From: Chryseobacterium sp. LAM-KRS1
Lineage (GTDB): Bacteria > Bacteroidota > Bacteroidia > Flavobacteriales > Weeksellaceae
DNA length: 64,000 bases
Assembly: GCF_013184525.1 (NCBI RefSeq)
Contig: NZ_JAAOIZ010000006.1
Location: 62,001 to 126,000, forward strand
Direction of reading: 5' to 3'
In this document: piece after piece, positions 45,437-54,637 of the stretch
Numbering within the stretch: the stretch's first letter is position 1
How the letters are laid out: every line of letters begins with the position of its first letter
The notes under the pieces: model-generated
What the model was told of the DNA's origin: nothing
The model's database searches: none
The model's input: only the letters and a program-made list of their open reading frames with translations
Position numbers and translations under genes: made by a program

Positions 45437-46147
45437 TTAAATAACTTTCAATGCCGATTCCAAAGCCAGCTCAATCATCGGTTTCAACGCTGTCTCTCTT
45501 TGGTCTGCTGAAATTTTTTCGTGAGTCGGAATGATATCCGTTACCGTAAGAATTGTGGCTGCATTTTTCCCTAAATGTTTAGCATTGGCGAATAATCCAA
45601 AGGCTTCCATTTCCACAGCCGGGCAGTTGTATCTTGTTGCAATCTCAGGAACGGTTAAATCCTTTCGATAGAAAATATCACTGCTGTGAATAGTAACAGC
45701 CTTGGTTTTCAAAGAAGATTCTTCTGCCGTTGCATTGATCACATCAAAAATATTTCCCTGATGAGAAATAATATCTCCTTCTATTTCCCATGCATATTTT
45801 GCATAGGTACTTTCACTTGCCGCATGTTCAACATTTAGAATATCAAATACTTTCAGATCTGTGGTGTAAGCTCCACAGGTACCGATACGGATGATTGTAT
45901 CTACATCATATTCGGTGTACAATTCATAGGAGTAAATACCGATGCTTGGAAAACCCATTCCACTTGCTCCTACGCTGATTTCTTTTCCTTTATAAAGTCC
46001 GGTATAATACAAAATACCTCTGGTTTTGCTTACCAGTTTTGCATTTTCTAAAAAGTTTTCGGCAATATATTGTGCACGAAGCGGATCCCCCGGCTGCAAT
46101 ATTACTTTCGCTATTTCTCCTTTTTTTGCACTAATGTGAATACTCAT
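45437..46147 (-). CDS. deoD: Purine-nucleoside phosphorylase, DeoD type
   Basis: 236 residues. Characteristic segments are VILQPGDPLRAQYIAENFL near residue 16, GASGMGFPSIGIYSYEL, RIGTCGAY and AVEMEAFGLFANA near residue 178. The hexameric family splits purine (deoxy)nucleosides with phosphate. Its start at 46147 has a short spacer and no clear neighbour in the same unit. Confidence 0.93.
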   Translation of the reverse strand: MSIHISAKKGEIAKVILQPGDPLRAQYIAENFLENAKLVSKTRGILYYTGLYKGKEISVGASGMGFPSIGIYSYELYTEYDVDTIIRIGTCGAYTTDLKVFDILNVEHAASESTYAKYAWEIEGDIISHQGNIFDVINATAEESSLKTKAVTIHSSDIFYRKDLTVPEIATRYNCPAVEMEAFGLFANAKHLGKNAATILTVTDIIPTHEKISADQRETALKPMIELALESALKVI

Positions 46148-46458
46148 AATGTTATTTTGAATGACGGCAAAGATAGCAACTTTTACTTTTATTGCTTTTT
46201 AAGTTAATCGCAAAAACGCAAAGGTTATTTTATTATTTTATGTTTTCAGAGCACTGGAAAATCCTAGATTTTCAAATGTTTATGAACAAAAATACTTTAT
46301 TATCAACTTCGTCGGTTTTAAAAATCTTTATATCCTCTAAAAAATTTGTTTTATGCCTTTGTATTCCCGTGGCTGACCGAAGACAGAGGCATTAATTAAT
46401 TCTTAATCATAATGATATTAAAGTTTTATTCTCAAAAAAATAATTTTACTTTTGTTAT
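46148..46458. other. Intergenic region between deoD and the MoxR operon
   Basis: No gene seen. It contains an inverted repeat (TGCCTTTGT at 46354-46362 and ACAGAGGCA at 46383-46391, one wobble) that is not followed by T residues, and the -7 element of the downstream operon at its right end. Confidence 0.5.
46447..46454 (+). promoter_or_regulatory. -7 element of the MoxR/vWA operon, very close to the start codon
   Basis: TACTTTTG matches TAnnTTTG and ends 4 bp before the ATG at 46459. Transcription from it would give a leaderless or nearly leaderless mRNA. Confidence 0.5.
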
Positions 46459-47109
46459 ATGACCGAAAATACTCCTTTCCTTGATACTTTATTTCTTCTC
46501 CGTAAAGAAGAATGTATCACCGTTTTTTCAAATATTCAAAAAATTTCAGAGAAAGAAGAACAGGATGCCGCGGATTATTTTGAATCAGAATTTGAAAAAG
46601 AAAGACTCGAGTTTTTGACGGATCATTTGGAGTATGATAAAGAGGCTGCAGTCTGGGCTGCTAAGGTCCTTTATTATGCTGCTCAATTGTATTTAATAAG
46701 GGAAAACACGGCAAAAGACCTTGATCAGTTCATCCCTGAATTTAGAGGAATGAAAAATTCCGAAGCACTTTTATCAGCAGATCTTTCGCTGAGATTTTTA
46801 CCCCAGATAATTGTAGTTCTTCAGAATTTGGACCCCGACGATCCTTTGATAAAAAAATTGGAAAGTATTTTGCTGCAATTCCATTACTCGGGTGTAGGGT
46901 ATGATCTTGATCTCGAAAATATGAATTGGCAGGAAGAGTTGAAAGAACCGACATACCGGAAGCTATATCTTGAAAGGATTGTTGAAAAAAGAGCTCAAAG
47001 GTTGGCTGAAATACCCTTTATTAACAAGTTGTTGGTTGCTGAATTTGGCTTACATAAAGACGGGTTCTGGCGAGAATTAAAAATTATAAACGAAGAAGAA
47101 AATAAATGA
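46459..47109 (+). CDS. MoxR/vWA operon protein 1, hypothetical
   Basis: 216 residues, acidic, helical, no signal peptide (MTENTPFLDTLFLLRKEEC). Segments such as YYAAQLYLIRENTAKDLDQF and LKKWRELKIIN-like helices at the C terminus suggest an all-alpha adaptor. Its stop overlaps the MoxR start by 4 bp. By position it corresponds to one of the bpX accessory proteins of MoxR-vWA-beta-propeller systems; I cannot assign which. Confidence 0.65.
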   Translation: MTENTPFLDTLFLLRKEECITVFSNIQKISEKEEQDAADYFESEFEKERLEFLTDHLEYDKEAAVWAAKVLYYAAQLYLIRENTAKDLDQFIPEFRGMKNSEALLSADLSLRFLPQIIVVLQNLDPDDPLIKKLESILLQFHYSGVGYDLDLENMNWQEELKEPTYRKLYLERIVEKRAQRLAEIPFINKLLVAEFGLHKDGFWRELKIINEEENK

Positions 47110-48239
47110 TTCCGAATATTTCAAAGCTTAATGCGGTACTCAATTACGTAAAAGACACTTTTGTAGGTAAAAACGATGTGGTCGATCTGCTGGGGATCTG
47201 CCTTCTGGCCAGAGAAAATGCATTTTTATATGGTCCGCCGGGAACGGCAAAATCAGCTATTGTAAGAACCTTGTCCCAAACGGTTAAAGATGGGAAGAAT
47301 TTTGAGTATTTGCTGACCCGCTTCACGGAACCGAATGAAATTTTCGGTCCTTTTGATATCAGGAAATTAAAAGAAGGCGAACTTCTTACCAATACAGAAG
47401 GGATGATGCCCGAGGCTTCAATGGTTTTTCTGGATGAGATTTTTAATGCCAATTCAGCGATCCTCAATTCGCTTTTGATGGCTTTGAATGAAAAGATCTT
47501 TAAGAGGGGAAAGGAAACCAAGCATCTGCCTGCACTCATGTTTGTGGGAGCAAGCAATGTTTTACCTGAAGATGAAGCTTTAAATGCTTTATTCGACCGT
47601 TTTCTTATCAGGATCAATGTAGATTATGTGAATCCTGAGCTGCTTCAACAGGTTCTTTTAGCAGGAAGAAGATTAGAAAATGCAGAGGACAGGGATATTC
47701 CTGAAATTAGGGCCGAGGAAATAAGAGAGCTTCAGAACCTTTGTAAAACAGTGGATCTGAAACCTATTTATGAAGTTTACCTCAATACTGTGATCAGTCT
47801 CCGGAATACCGGAATTGCAATTTCCGACCGTAGAGCGGTAAAGCTTCAGAACCTTATTGCTGCAAGTGCCTTGATTTGCGGGAGAAGTGAAGCAATACTT
47901 TCTGACCTTTGGGTATTGAAACATATTTGGGATACGGAAGAGCAGATTGAAATTCTGGAAGGGATCATTAACAGGACCATCGAAAAGGATGAAAACCCGC
48001 AAAGCCATCCTCAGGCATTGCACAATAAAATGCCGAATCCTGAAGAGGTAATGAAGGATGTGAAGATCTTACAGGAAAAATGGGATAGCGGATCTGCAAC
48101 ATTTGAAGAACAAAATGTGATTAAAGATAAACTGAGATATCTACAAACCCGCTGTGACTGGATTAAAAATCCTGAACAGAAACAATATATTCAACAGGAA
48201 ATAGAAGTCTTATGGCAGAGGATCTTACAGAGCATGTAA
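47106..48239 (+). CDS. MoxR-type AAA+ ATPase
   Basis: 377 residues. Walker A is YGPPGTAKSAIV (GPPGTAKS at 43-50), Walker B is MVFLDEIFNANSAILNS, and the arginine-finger region is ALNALFDRFLIRI. This is a RavA/MoxR-class ATPase with a C-terminal helical lid and a coiled-coil-like tail (MKDVKILQEKWDSG...). MoxR proteins remodel or activate vWA partners. It overlaps both neighbours, by 4 bp upstream and 28 bp downstream. Confidence 0.9.
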   Translation: MIPNISKLNAVLNYVKDTFVGKNDVVDLLGICLLARENAFLYGPPGTAKSAIVRTLSQTVKDGKNFEYLLTRFTEPNEIFGPFDIRKLKEGELLTNTEGMMPEASMVFLDEIFNANSAILNSLLMALNEKIFKRGKETKHLPALMFVGASNVLPEDEALNALFDRFLIRINVDYVNPELLQQVLLAGRRLENAEDRDIPEIRAEEIRELQNLCKTVDLKPIYEVYLNTVISLRNTGIAISDRRAVKLQNLIAASALICGRSEAILSDLWVLKHIWDTEEQIEILEGIINRTIEKDENPQSHPQALHNKMPNPEEVMKDVKILQEKWDSGSATFEEQNVIKDKLRYLQTRCDWIKNPEQKQYIQQEIEVLWQRILQSM

Positions 48240-48955
48240 TTGATTTTTGGGCGGAATTGCCTCGTGCTGATGAAGATTTTTTAGGTTCGATCCGGAACTG
48301 GAAAAATCTTCAGATTGCTTTGGAGGATGAGACAATCTGGCTTAAAGGATTTACTGAAGAGCAGGCTGCTTCTCCGGAGGTGCAACAATTGCCCAATTTC
48401 ATTTTATATGAGCTCCGTAATGGTTTATTATTTAAAAAGAAAGCCTTAGTTCCTACCCGGAAAGTAAGAACTGCATTATTATGGTCTCCTATTGACCAGG
48501 CATTGCGTCTGGTTCTGCCGCCATCCAATCAGAATTTTTTTGGAATTAATGAAAAAATCAGGATAAGGCTAAAACCTGAAACTACAGAACAGCCTGCCAT
48601 CGCTTTATTAAGTCCTATGTCGGAGATTGGAGCGGTTATTCCGACCTTATCTACATTCAAACTTGAAAGAAATGAATGGATTATCATTGGAGACAGGGCG
48701 CTATTCCTGGGTACACCTTTACTGGGGCTACCGGGAAAAACCTATTGGGAGAAAGATGGACATCTTTTACCCACCGGATTTGATTTTGAATTTAAGAATG
48801 TAAGTGCTTTACTTCAAAGAAAATATAATGAGAACATGAGCTATTGGCTTTTATGGAATGAAGACGGAAGTTATCTGTCCATTGCTAAGAAAGATCTGAA
48901 AAAGCTTTCCATAAGCTCATACCGGCTCACTCAAAAAGCGAAAGAATGGAGCTAA
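48212..48955 (+). CDS. MoxR/vWA operon protein 3, hypothetical
   Basis: 247 residues, soluble, beta-rich in the middle (IDQALRLVLPPSNQNFFGI, AVIPTLSTFKLERNEWIIIGDRA). No known catalytic motif. It overlaps the MoxR gene by 28 bp and the vWA gene by 10 bp, implying stoichiometric expression. Probably a bpX-type partner that contacts the ATPase or the vWA protein; this is inferred from position. Confidence 0.65.
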   Translation: MAEDLTEHVIDFWAELPRADEDFLGSIRNWKNLQIALEDETIWLKGFTEEQAASPEVQQLPNFILYELRNGLLFKKKALVPTRKVRTALLWSPIDQALRLVLPPSNQNFFGINEKIRIRLKPETTEQPAIALLSPMSEIGAVIPTLSTFKLERNEWIIIGDRALFLGTPLLGLPGKTYWEKDGHLLPTGFDFEFKNVSALLQRKYNENMSYWLLWNEDGSYLSIAKKDLKKLSISSYRLTQKAKEWS

Positions 48956-51330
48956 ATGAATACTTCCAGTCCTACGAAGGATATTTTTGGGAATGGAATA
49001 CAGATGAAGATGTGCGTGATGAGACAGGTTATCACGAAAATAACCTTGTATCCATTCCGAATGTGGGAGCCATTGCATACCGGCCTTACATAATTGAAGT
49101 CCTGAAAGAATTACATCTGCAGGGAATCCCTCCCTTTGGAGCTTTGTTGTTAGTACTTTATGCCACCCAGGAAGGCTATCTTAATTTCAATGCCGTTTCG
49201 TATTATTTAAAAAAGCTTGAAAAGGAAGCCAAAGTAAATATTGAGGTGGATTGCATTATCAATTTTCTAGGAAACCTTAATAAATTAGGTAAATCTTATA
49301 AAAAAGGGCAAAACAGAATTCTTTTGCTGCAAACATTATTTCACAATGCCCATAACAGGATCTCTGCACCATCCGGTTCATTGCTTCTGAAAAAGTTTGC
49401 AAAAAATCCTTATGCTCTGGTCAAAAGTGCTGAAAAAATACCCGTAACATCCTCATCTCTGGTAAAGGATACCAGAGTTCTTGTGTGGCTCAATGAAAAA
49501 TTTCCTTCGGTAGAGTCAATTATTTATGCGATGAAAGGCTTTGGCACTGAGCCGGAGCTGGATGATGAGGTTGCAGAAGAGGAGATAACCGTAGAATCCA
49601 ATAATGATTTTATCCAGGATTTAATAGAAGAGCCTAAAACATTTCAGGTAGGAAGCCTGATCAAAAGAATCTGGAGTGGCCTCAAAATTCCCATGCGTCA
49701 CCTTTCTCCCGGTGAACAGCCGATAGGAGGAATTTCTGATATGACCAATAAGGGGGAGCTCCACAGAATGCTTTTGTCGGAATTCGCAAATGAAGATGAG
49801 GTTTTTATGAGCAGAATAGCCAACAACGAAACGCTTTATATTCAAAGGGAGATACCTCCTGAAGAAAATGTTTTTGAAAGAATAATTTTAATAGATACCT
49901 CTCTGAAAAACTGGGGAACACCGAAAGTATTGGCCTATGCATCCGCAATTGCGGTCATTAAGCATCCGAAGGCTCATTCGGAATGTAAAGTTTTCGTTCT
50001 GGGGCAAACAAGTGTTCCTGTTTTTCTTGATAGCGTGGAAAATGTTGTGGATCATCTAAACCAGGTAAGCTCAGCTTTGGATGTTTCCCAGGCTCTGGCT
50101 AAGTTTTTCCAGGATGAGCACACGGAAAAAGATCTTGAAGTATTTTTTATCACCAACCAGGAAAATCTCATGAATGAAGGGTTGCAAAAGGTAATTCATG
50201 AAAACAGGGACAGGCTTAAATTTATAGTAACGACATCTGTTGATGGCGAGGTTAATTTCTTCAAACATCATAAAGGAACAAGGAAACACATCCAGAAAAT
50301 TGTACTTCCGCTAAAAGACTTATGGGCTAACCCACCACAACGAAAACAGAAAGCTGATCAGGATTCTGTGAATGGCAAAAAAACGGATGTTCCGAAGAAC
50401 TATCCTATTCTTTTTCCTACACCCATGAACAAAATAGCTTCCTTTTTGTATGAAGGGGAGTTCTTTATTTTGAGCAATAAAAAGCAGCTGCTTAAAACTT
50501 ATTTGTCAGATAATTATTATAATAAGGATTATTATGACCGATACAGAATACATAGGGGCTGTGAGGTTTTAATTGAAAATATTTCGGTAAGACCCCGTGG
50601 GCAGTTTGCTCTGGCTAAAAATAAGCAACAACAATTTATCCTTTGCCAGTACCAGCCTGATAAGCATATTATTTCAAAACTTAATCTTAATACCAAAGAA
50701 TATTCTGAGCTCAATCTAACCGGGAAAAACATACCCAATGATTATCGGCTGATTTATTTTAACAAAAGTTTTTATCTGCATCATGCGGAATCCTCCTGGA
50801 TCTATCATATTAATATTGATGGAAATATTTCATTTGAATCGGTGAAGAATGATAAAGAGATAGCCCGGAATCATTCAAAAGTAGAAACTGAAATGAAAAA
50901 GCTGGCGAATAGCGGAATAAAGATTTTAAATAACTTTAATAATATCGGAATCAACACTGAAAACAGCCTCGTCATATCAAATAACAGGCTGGCGAAAGTT
51001 TATGACAATTCTCTGACATTATACCGAAATAATCGCAGGATAAAAATAATTGCGAATCAATACAAAAATAAATTTACTTTTTCAGACGGAAGTGAGATTA
51101 TCACGGATTCCCGTGGGATATTAACTTTCAAAAGCAGTAATAAAAATATTCCGGTATTTTATATCCCTTCTACGGAACATGGCTTTTTGTCTCTGGCAAC
51201 CCATACCGAATTTGGAGGAGCAGAATATTACCTTCCTGAAACCACCTTGCTTAAGATGAGAACAATGGGGGATATGTGTTCAGATTATCTGGAGCCTTTT
51301 ATCAATCAAATTCTGGAATATGGAACTTAG
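48946..51330 (+). CDS. vWA protein with C-terminal beta-propeller-like region
   Basis: 794 residues. After a helical N-terminal region, a von Willebrand A-like fold spans about 305-460, with FERIILIDTSLKNWG at the first strand. The MIDAS DxSxS is not intact (D317-T-S-L-K). Residues about 490-790 contain repeated strand pairs such as RGQFALAKNKQQQFILCQY, SSWIYHINIDGNISF and NKFTFSDGSEIITDSRG, consistent with a propeller. This is the central vWA-propeller component of a MoxR ternary system. It overlaps the next gene by 11 bp. Confidence 0.75.
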   Translation: MELNEYFQSYEGYFWEWNTDEDVRDETGYHENNLVSIPNVGAIAYRPYIIEVLKELHLQGIPPFGALLLVLYATQEGYLNFNAVSYYLKKLEKEAKVNIEVDCIINFLGNLNKLGKSYKKGQNRILLLQTLFHNAHNRISAPSGSLLLKKFAKNPYALVKSAEKIPVTSSSLVKDTRVLVWLNEKFPSVESIIYAMKGFGTEPELDDEVAEEEITVESNNDFIQDLIEEPKTFQVGSLIKRIWSGLKIPMRHLSPGEQPIGGISDMTNKGELHRMLLSEFANEDEVFMSRIANNETLYIQREIPPEENVFERIILIDTSLKNWGTPKVLAYASAIAVIKHPKAHSECKVFVLGQTSVPVFLDSVENVVDHLNQVSSALDVSQALAKFFQDEHTEKDLEVFFITNQENLMNEGLQKVIHENRDRLKFIVTTSVDGEVNFFKHHKGTRKHIQKIVLPLKDLWANPPQRKQKADQDSVNGKKTDVPKNYPILFPTPMNKIASFLYEGEFFILSNKKQLLKTYLSDNYYNKDYYDRYRIHRGCEVLIENISVRPRGQFALAKNKQQQFILCQYQPDKHIISKLNLNTKEYSELNLTGKNIPNDYRLIYFNKSFYLHHAESSWIYHINIDGNISFESVKNDKEIARNHSKVETEMKKLANSGIKILNNFNNIGINTENSLVISNNRLAKVYDNSLTLYRNNRRIKIIANQYKNKFTFSDGSEIITDSRGILTFKSSNKNIPVFYIPSTEHGFLSLATHTEFGGAEYYLPETTLLKMRTMGDMCSDYLEPFINQILEYGT

Positions 51331-52981
51331 AATAAAACCTTTTCCAAAGAATGATTATCCCCGGAAGGGACTTCTGATCAGGAGTTCTTCACCATCCGTA
51401 TGGCTCAGTGAAATGGATGCTTTGGGAATTGACCTAGACCAGGTAATGACATTTGCGATTCCTTCCAAAGAACCTAATATTCTCTATGGCTGTTTTATTG
51501 TTTTTAATAATGAGGCCCCCCGGGAAGTTGGTAGGAATTCTTATTTTCAATGTATAGATGAGATTTTATTTATCCCTGAATACACTACATTTTATCCTAA
51601 GGTCACTCCTGAAGACTGGCTCCATATTGATTCTCAGTTTCTGATTATCCATCCCGAATTCGGAATGGTAAAATTAAGAGAAGAAATAGATTGGGGTGCA
51701 GTGCTTGAAGAACCACAAAAGAATGGATCTTTTGTCAGCAAACCATTAAACGGAGTTTATATTCCAAAAGAAATCAAAAGTTTTGCAGTGGAAATTGATG
51801 ATGAAAAAATGATGGAATCTCTGCGGACCTCAACAACGGAAGAAGAATGGATGAAAAACCTGCCTTTTGATCTGAAAAAAGTGATGGCGGGAAACAAAAA
51901 AGAAATCGAAAAATATCTAAAGTATATAGAAAAATATCCTGATCGGGCTATAGATTTGGGCGTGCCTCTGGATATTATGGGAACTTCGCGAGGAGATGGT
52001 TCGGGAAAGTTCAAATTTAATAACAATTGGCTGAGCCGGTTATGGGGAGGAAACGAGGCAAATGGTAAACAAAGGGATTACCGGTGGGCTCTCCTTGCAT
52101 TATGGATCATAATTATTGTCGGGAGAATTATGATAGGCTTTACTAAAGAAGAGGGAACAACAGAAAGCCCTGTTTCTTCAGGAAATGTATTCTCAAAGGA
52201 GGCTTTGAAAAATCAGAATCCCGGCAAGTTAGCCTTTGAATCCGGTCTCACCGAAATAGATATGAAGATTGATTCCCTGTATCATAATGAAAGAAAGGAA
52301 TTAATGAAAGACTATGCCGCAGCTTCCAAAGGATCCGACGCGAAGGAAATGAATAAGGTGGAAAAGAAGCTTGAAAATTACAAGGCAAAAGAAAGTAAGA
52401 CGCGGGATTTTCTAAAGAAAATTTACAACAGGAAAATAGCAAAACATATTGCAGACAAATCCAGGGATTACCAGCGTAAAATTTCCGATTCCATTAAAAA
52501 TAAAAATCATGATAAACCTGTTGATCAGGGAATTGTAAGAAGTATCTGGAGAAAAAAGCAGGTGTTAATGGAAGATTCTCTTGGAAGGCTTTATGGAACT
52601 TTAGAAAGTGCAGAACCCCATTTTTCATCCGGTCAAAATGTAAATACAAAAGAAAGTTTGGGTGATGAAAGCCCACCATCTAAAGACATTTCATTCTCCG
52701 AGATTATTTGGCTGATCATTCTGATTATAGGAAGTGTAGGGCTTTATTCTTATTTCTTCCGGAAGAAAACCTTGAATATCGGAGGCGATAATGTACCCGG
52801 TGGTATTAAAATATTTCTGGTTCTTATTTTGATAGGAATGCTGATTTATCTTTTTTATCCGTTGATCGGGATGTACGGGTACAACTGGTTTGTATGGTTC
52901 CTGGTTATTTGTGTCATCTTATTGGTATATCGTTTATTCAGCGAGGACAAAACCATTTTAAAATCCGATAAAGATGAATAA
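51320..52981 (+). CDS. MoxR/vWA operon protein 5, membrane-anchored
   Basis: 553 residues. The soluble N-terminal part (1-250) is followed by a transmembrane helix (ALLALWIIIIVGRIMIGF, about 255-272), a long charged coiled-coil region (residues 290-430) and three further hydrophobic segments near the C terminus (about 458-478, 495-515, 522-540). It is likely to dock the system at the inner membrane. It overlaps neighbours by 11 and 8 bp. Family assignment beyond a bpX-type partner is not possible by eye. Confidence 0.65.
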   Translation: MELRIKPFPKNDYPRKGLLIRSSSPSVWLSEMDALGIDLDQVMTFAIPSKEPNILYGCFIVFNNEAPREVGRNSYFQCIDEILFIPEYTTFYPKVTPEDWLHIDSQFLIIHPEFGMVKLREEIDWGAVLEEPQKNGSFVSKPLNGVYIPKEIKSFAVEIDDEKMMESLRTSTTEEEWMKNLPFDLKKVMAGNKKEIEKYLKYIEKYPDRAIDLGVPLDIMGTSRGDGSGKFKFNNNWLSRLWGGNEANGKQRDYRWALLALWIIIIVGRIMIGFTKEEGTTESPVSSGNVFSKEALKNQNPGKLAFESGLTEIDMKIDSLYHNERKELMKDYAAASKGSDAKEMNKVEKKLENYKAKESKTRDFLKKIYNRKIAKHIADKSRDYQRKISDSIKNKNHDKPVDQGIVRSIWRKKQVLMEDSLGRLYGTLESAEPHFSSGQNVNTKESLGDESPPSKDISFSEIIWLIILIIGSVGLYSYFFRKKTLNIGGDNVPGGIKIFLVLILIGMLIYLFYPLIGMYGYNWFVWFLVICVILLVYRLFSEDKTILKSDKDE

Positions 52982-53993
52982 GCAGAAGTTTATAGATAAA
53001 TTTATCAGAGCATTTTTAATACTGGTACTTCTTAAAGTGCTGGGGCTTGTAGCGCAACTTTTTCATCAGAGTTTCTGGAGTGTATTAGGCACCTTGGGTA
53101 TTTTTATCGCAGTGGCTATCATAATTTTTGTGGTAATGATCAGCCTGAAGGATAAAGAAAAAAATGATCAACGTTCCGGAAGGCGAGGAAATTCGGGAGG
53201 AAACTTTTACCTTGAAAATTCTCTTTTTGACAGAATCCGTAGTAAATATGAAGAGCTGGCAGAAAAATATATTACAGAAGGAGATTACAAAAAAGCCGCA
53301 AAAGTTTATATGAACCTTCTCCAGGATAATTACAGGGCAGCAAAAACACTGGAAAATGGTGAATTTTATAATGAGGCAGCCGTTATTTATCTGAAAAGGT
53401 TGCATAATAAATCCGATGCTGCGGCTTGCTATGAAAAAGCAAAACAATACAGAAAAGCAATTGATCTTTATAAAGAACTCGATCAGAAAGAAAAAGTAGG
53501 TGATCTTTATAAAGAGATGAATGATATAAAAAATGCACATGTCTATTATCAGATGTTGGCAGATGATTTCGTGGATAACAGCCAGATGGTAAAAGCCTCG
53601 CTGATCTACAGAAAAAAGATGGAAATGCCTGATGAAGCACAGAAAATCCTATTAACAGGATGGAAAGAAAATAAAGATGCCTTCAATTGTCTGAATAATT
53701 ATTTTGCAAATATTTTTGATTCTACAAAATTAGAAAGGGAAATTCAGCATTTATATGAAGAAACGCCAGCAGATAAAAAGCTGATTTATCTGGAGGCTAT
53801 GAAGTATGAATTTAAAAAGAACTCTTCCCTTCAGACTGTCACGAGAAATATTGCTTATGAGATCATTTCCGAAAAGGTAGAAACCCATTCCGAAATTGTA
53901 AATGAGCTAAAATATTTTAATCCTGATGATTCGCTTATTTTAAAAGATATTTCAAGGTATAAGACTGGAAGGAATAAGATGTTCAGGAATTAA
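52974..53993 (+). CDS. Membrane-anchored TPR-like protein, last gene of the MoxR/vWA operon
   Basis: 339 residues. Two N-terminal hydrophobic stretches (FIRAFLILVLLKVLGLVAQL and LGTLGIFIAVAIIIFVVMI) are followed by tandem helical repeats resembling TPRs (GDYKKAAKVYMNLLQDN, NEAAVIYLKRLHNKSDAAAC, YRKAIDLYKELDQKEKVGD). It probably presents a protein-binding scaffold in the cytoplasm. It overlaps protein 5 by 8 bp. Confidence 0.7.
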   Translation: MNKQKFIDKFIRAFLILVLLKVLGLVAQLFHQSFWSVLGTLGIFIAVAIIIFVVMISLKDKEKNDQRSGRRGNSGGNFYLENSLFDRIRSKYEELAEKYITEGDYKKAAKVYMNLLQDNYRAAKTLENGEFYNEAAVIYLKRLHNKSDAAACYEKAKQYRKAIDLYKELDQKEKVGDLYKEMNDIKNAHVYYQMLADDFVDNSQMVKASLIYRKKMEMPDEAQKILLTGWKENKDAFNCLNNYFANIFDSTKLEREIQHLYEETPADKKLIYLEAMKYEFKKNSSLQTVTRNIAYEIISEKVETHSEIVNELKYFNPDDSLILKDISRYKTGRNKMFRN

Positions 53994-54108
53994 TTGATGT
54001 TGGAATTAAAAGATTAAAAGACTTAAGAATTTCATAGTAATCTTTATAAATTCCTAACAAACATAATGGCTGAAGCTTTCAAAACCACCATTTTATCAGG
54101 AAAAATAT

Positions 54109-54116
54109 TATCTTTG
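54109..54116 (+). promoter_or_regulatory. -7 element of the first small-ORF unit
   Basis: TATCTTTG, an exact TAnnTTTG, ends 13 bp before the ATG of the 42-codon ORF at 54130. A -33 box is not evident. Confidence 0.5.
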
Positions 54117-54129
54117 CGGACATAAAATT

Positions 54130-54258
54130 ATGACAATACAAACAGCACATATCAGTTTAAATCTATGCGATAGCCCTGTACTAAAGGATTCGTTTGGATA
54201 TGAATGCATGATATGGAATGAGGTAAAATGTGCTGACTTTGTAAATTATTTACTGTAA
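54130..54258 (+). CDS. 42-residue peptide using 19 of 20 amino acids (possible leader peptide 1)
   Basis: ATG at 54130 to TAA at 54256-54258; the peptide starts MTIQTAHISL and ends ADFVNYLL. It contains every amino acid except Arg, including Trp, His, two Met and three Cys, and uses about 29 different codons in 42. It has a -7 element 13 bp upstream and a terminator 28 bp downstream, so it forms its own small transcription unit. It has no similarity to the second 42-residue peptide despite identical length. It could be a translated sensor or leader; alternatively it is a chance frame in a small RNA. I see no clear antiterminator for this copy. Confidence 0.5.
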   Translation: MTIQTAHISLNLCDSPVLKDSFGYECMIWNEVKCADFVNYLL

Positions 54259-54286
54259 ACTCGTAAAGATTTAATCAAAATACTGC

Positions 54287-54316
54287 AAAAACGCCTCGAT
54301 TCCCGGGGCGTTTTTT
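54287..54316 (+). terminator. Terminator after leader ORF 1
   Basis: AAAAACGCC, interior of 11, GGCGTTTTTT. A strong stem with T run, 28 bp after the ORF stop. Confidence 0.85.
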
Positions 54317-54542
54317 GTGTTTTTAGAACAGAAATTATTTAGAATGAAAAAAAATAACCAAAAAAGTGAAAATTTTTAATTAGCAATGAAATTTTAATAC
54401 AATAAAATAGAGTGATAAACAAACCGGTGAGAGACAGTCATTTAGGTAATTAAAGTATCTGCAATAATTTGCGGACAGGAATTTCTATTTCTTTTTATTT
54501 AATGTAACTTATTGATTTTTAAGTTATTATATCTGGGATTTA

Positions 54543-54574
54543 TTTGCGAGTTAAAAAAAAACATATTTACTTTG
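54543..54574 (+). promoter_or_regulatory. Promoter of leader ORF 2 and the tRNA array
   Basis: TTTG (54543-54546), spacer of 21 bp, TACTTTG (54568-54574). The predicted start near 54580 leaves a leader of about 58 nt before the ATG at 54638. Confidence 0.6.
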
Positions 54575-54637
54575 CAATCGAAAATTGAAAGCAACAGGTT
54601 TTCAGAATTTCAAAAAGTGTTTAAAACAAAAAATATA

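Noticed and set aside
54130..54258. Interpretation of the 42-residue peptides as RiPP precursors or toxins
   Set aside because: No leader/core division, no modification enzyme nearby, no transmembrane toxin-like helix; amino-acid breadth and terminators favour a leader role.
54512..54637. Upstream extension of leader ORF 2 to 54512
   Set aside because: The extension begins before the promoter and its product is AT-rich filler; the ATG at 54638 fits the promoter and attenuator layout.
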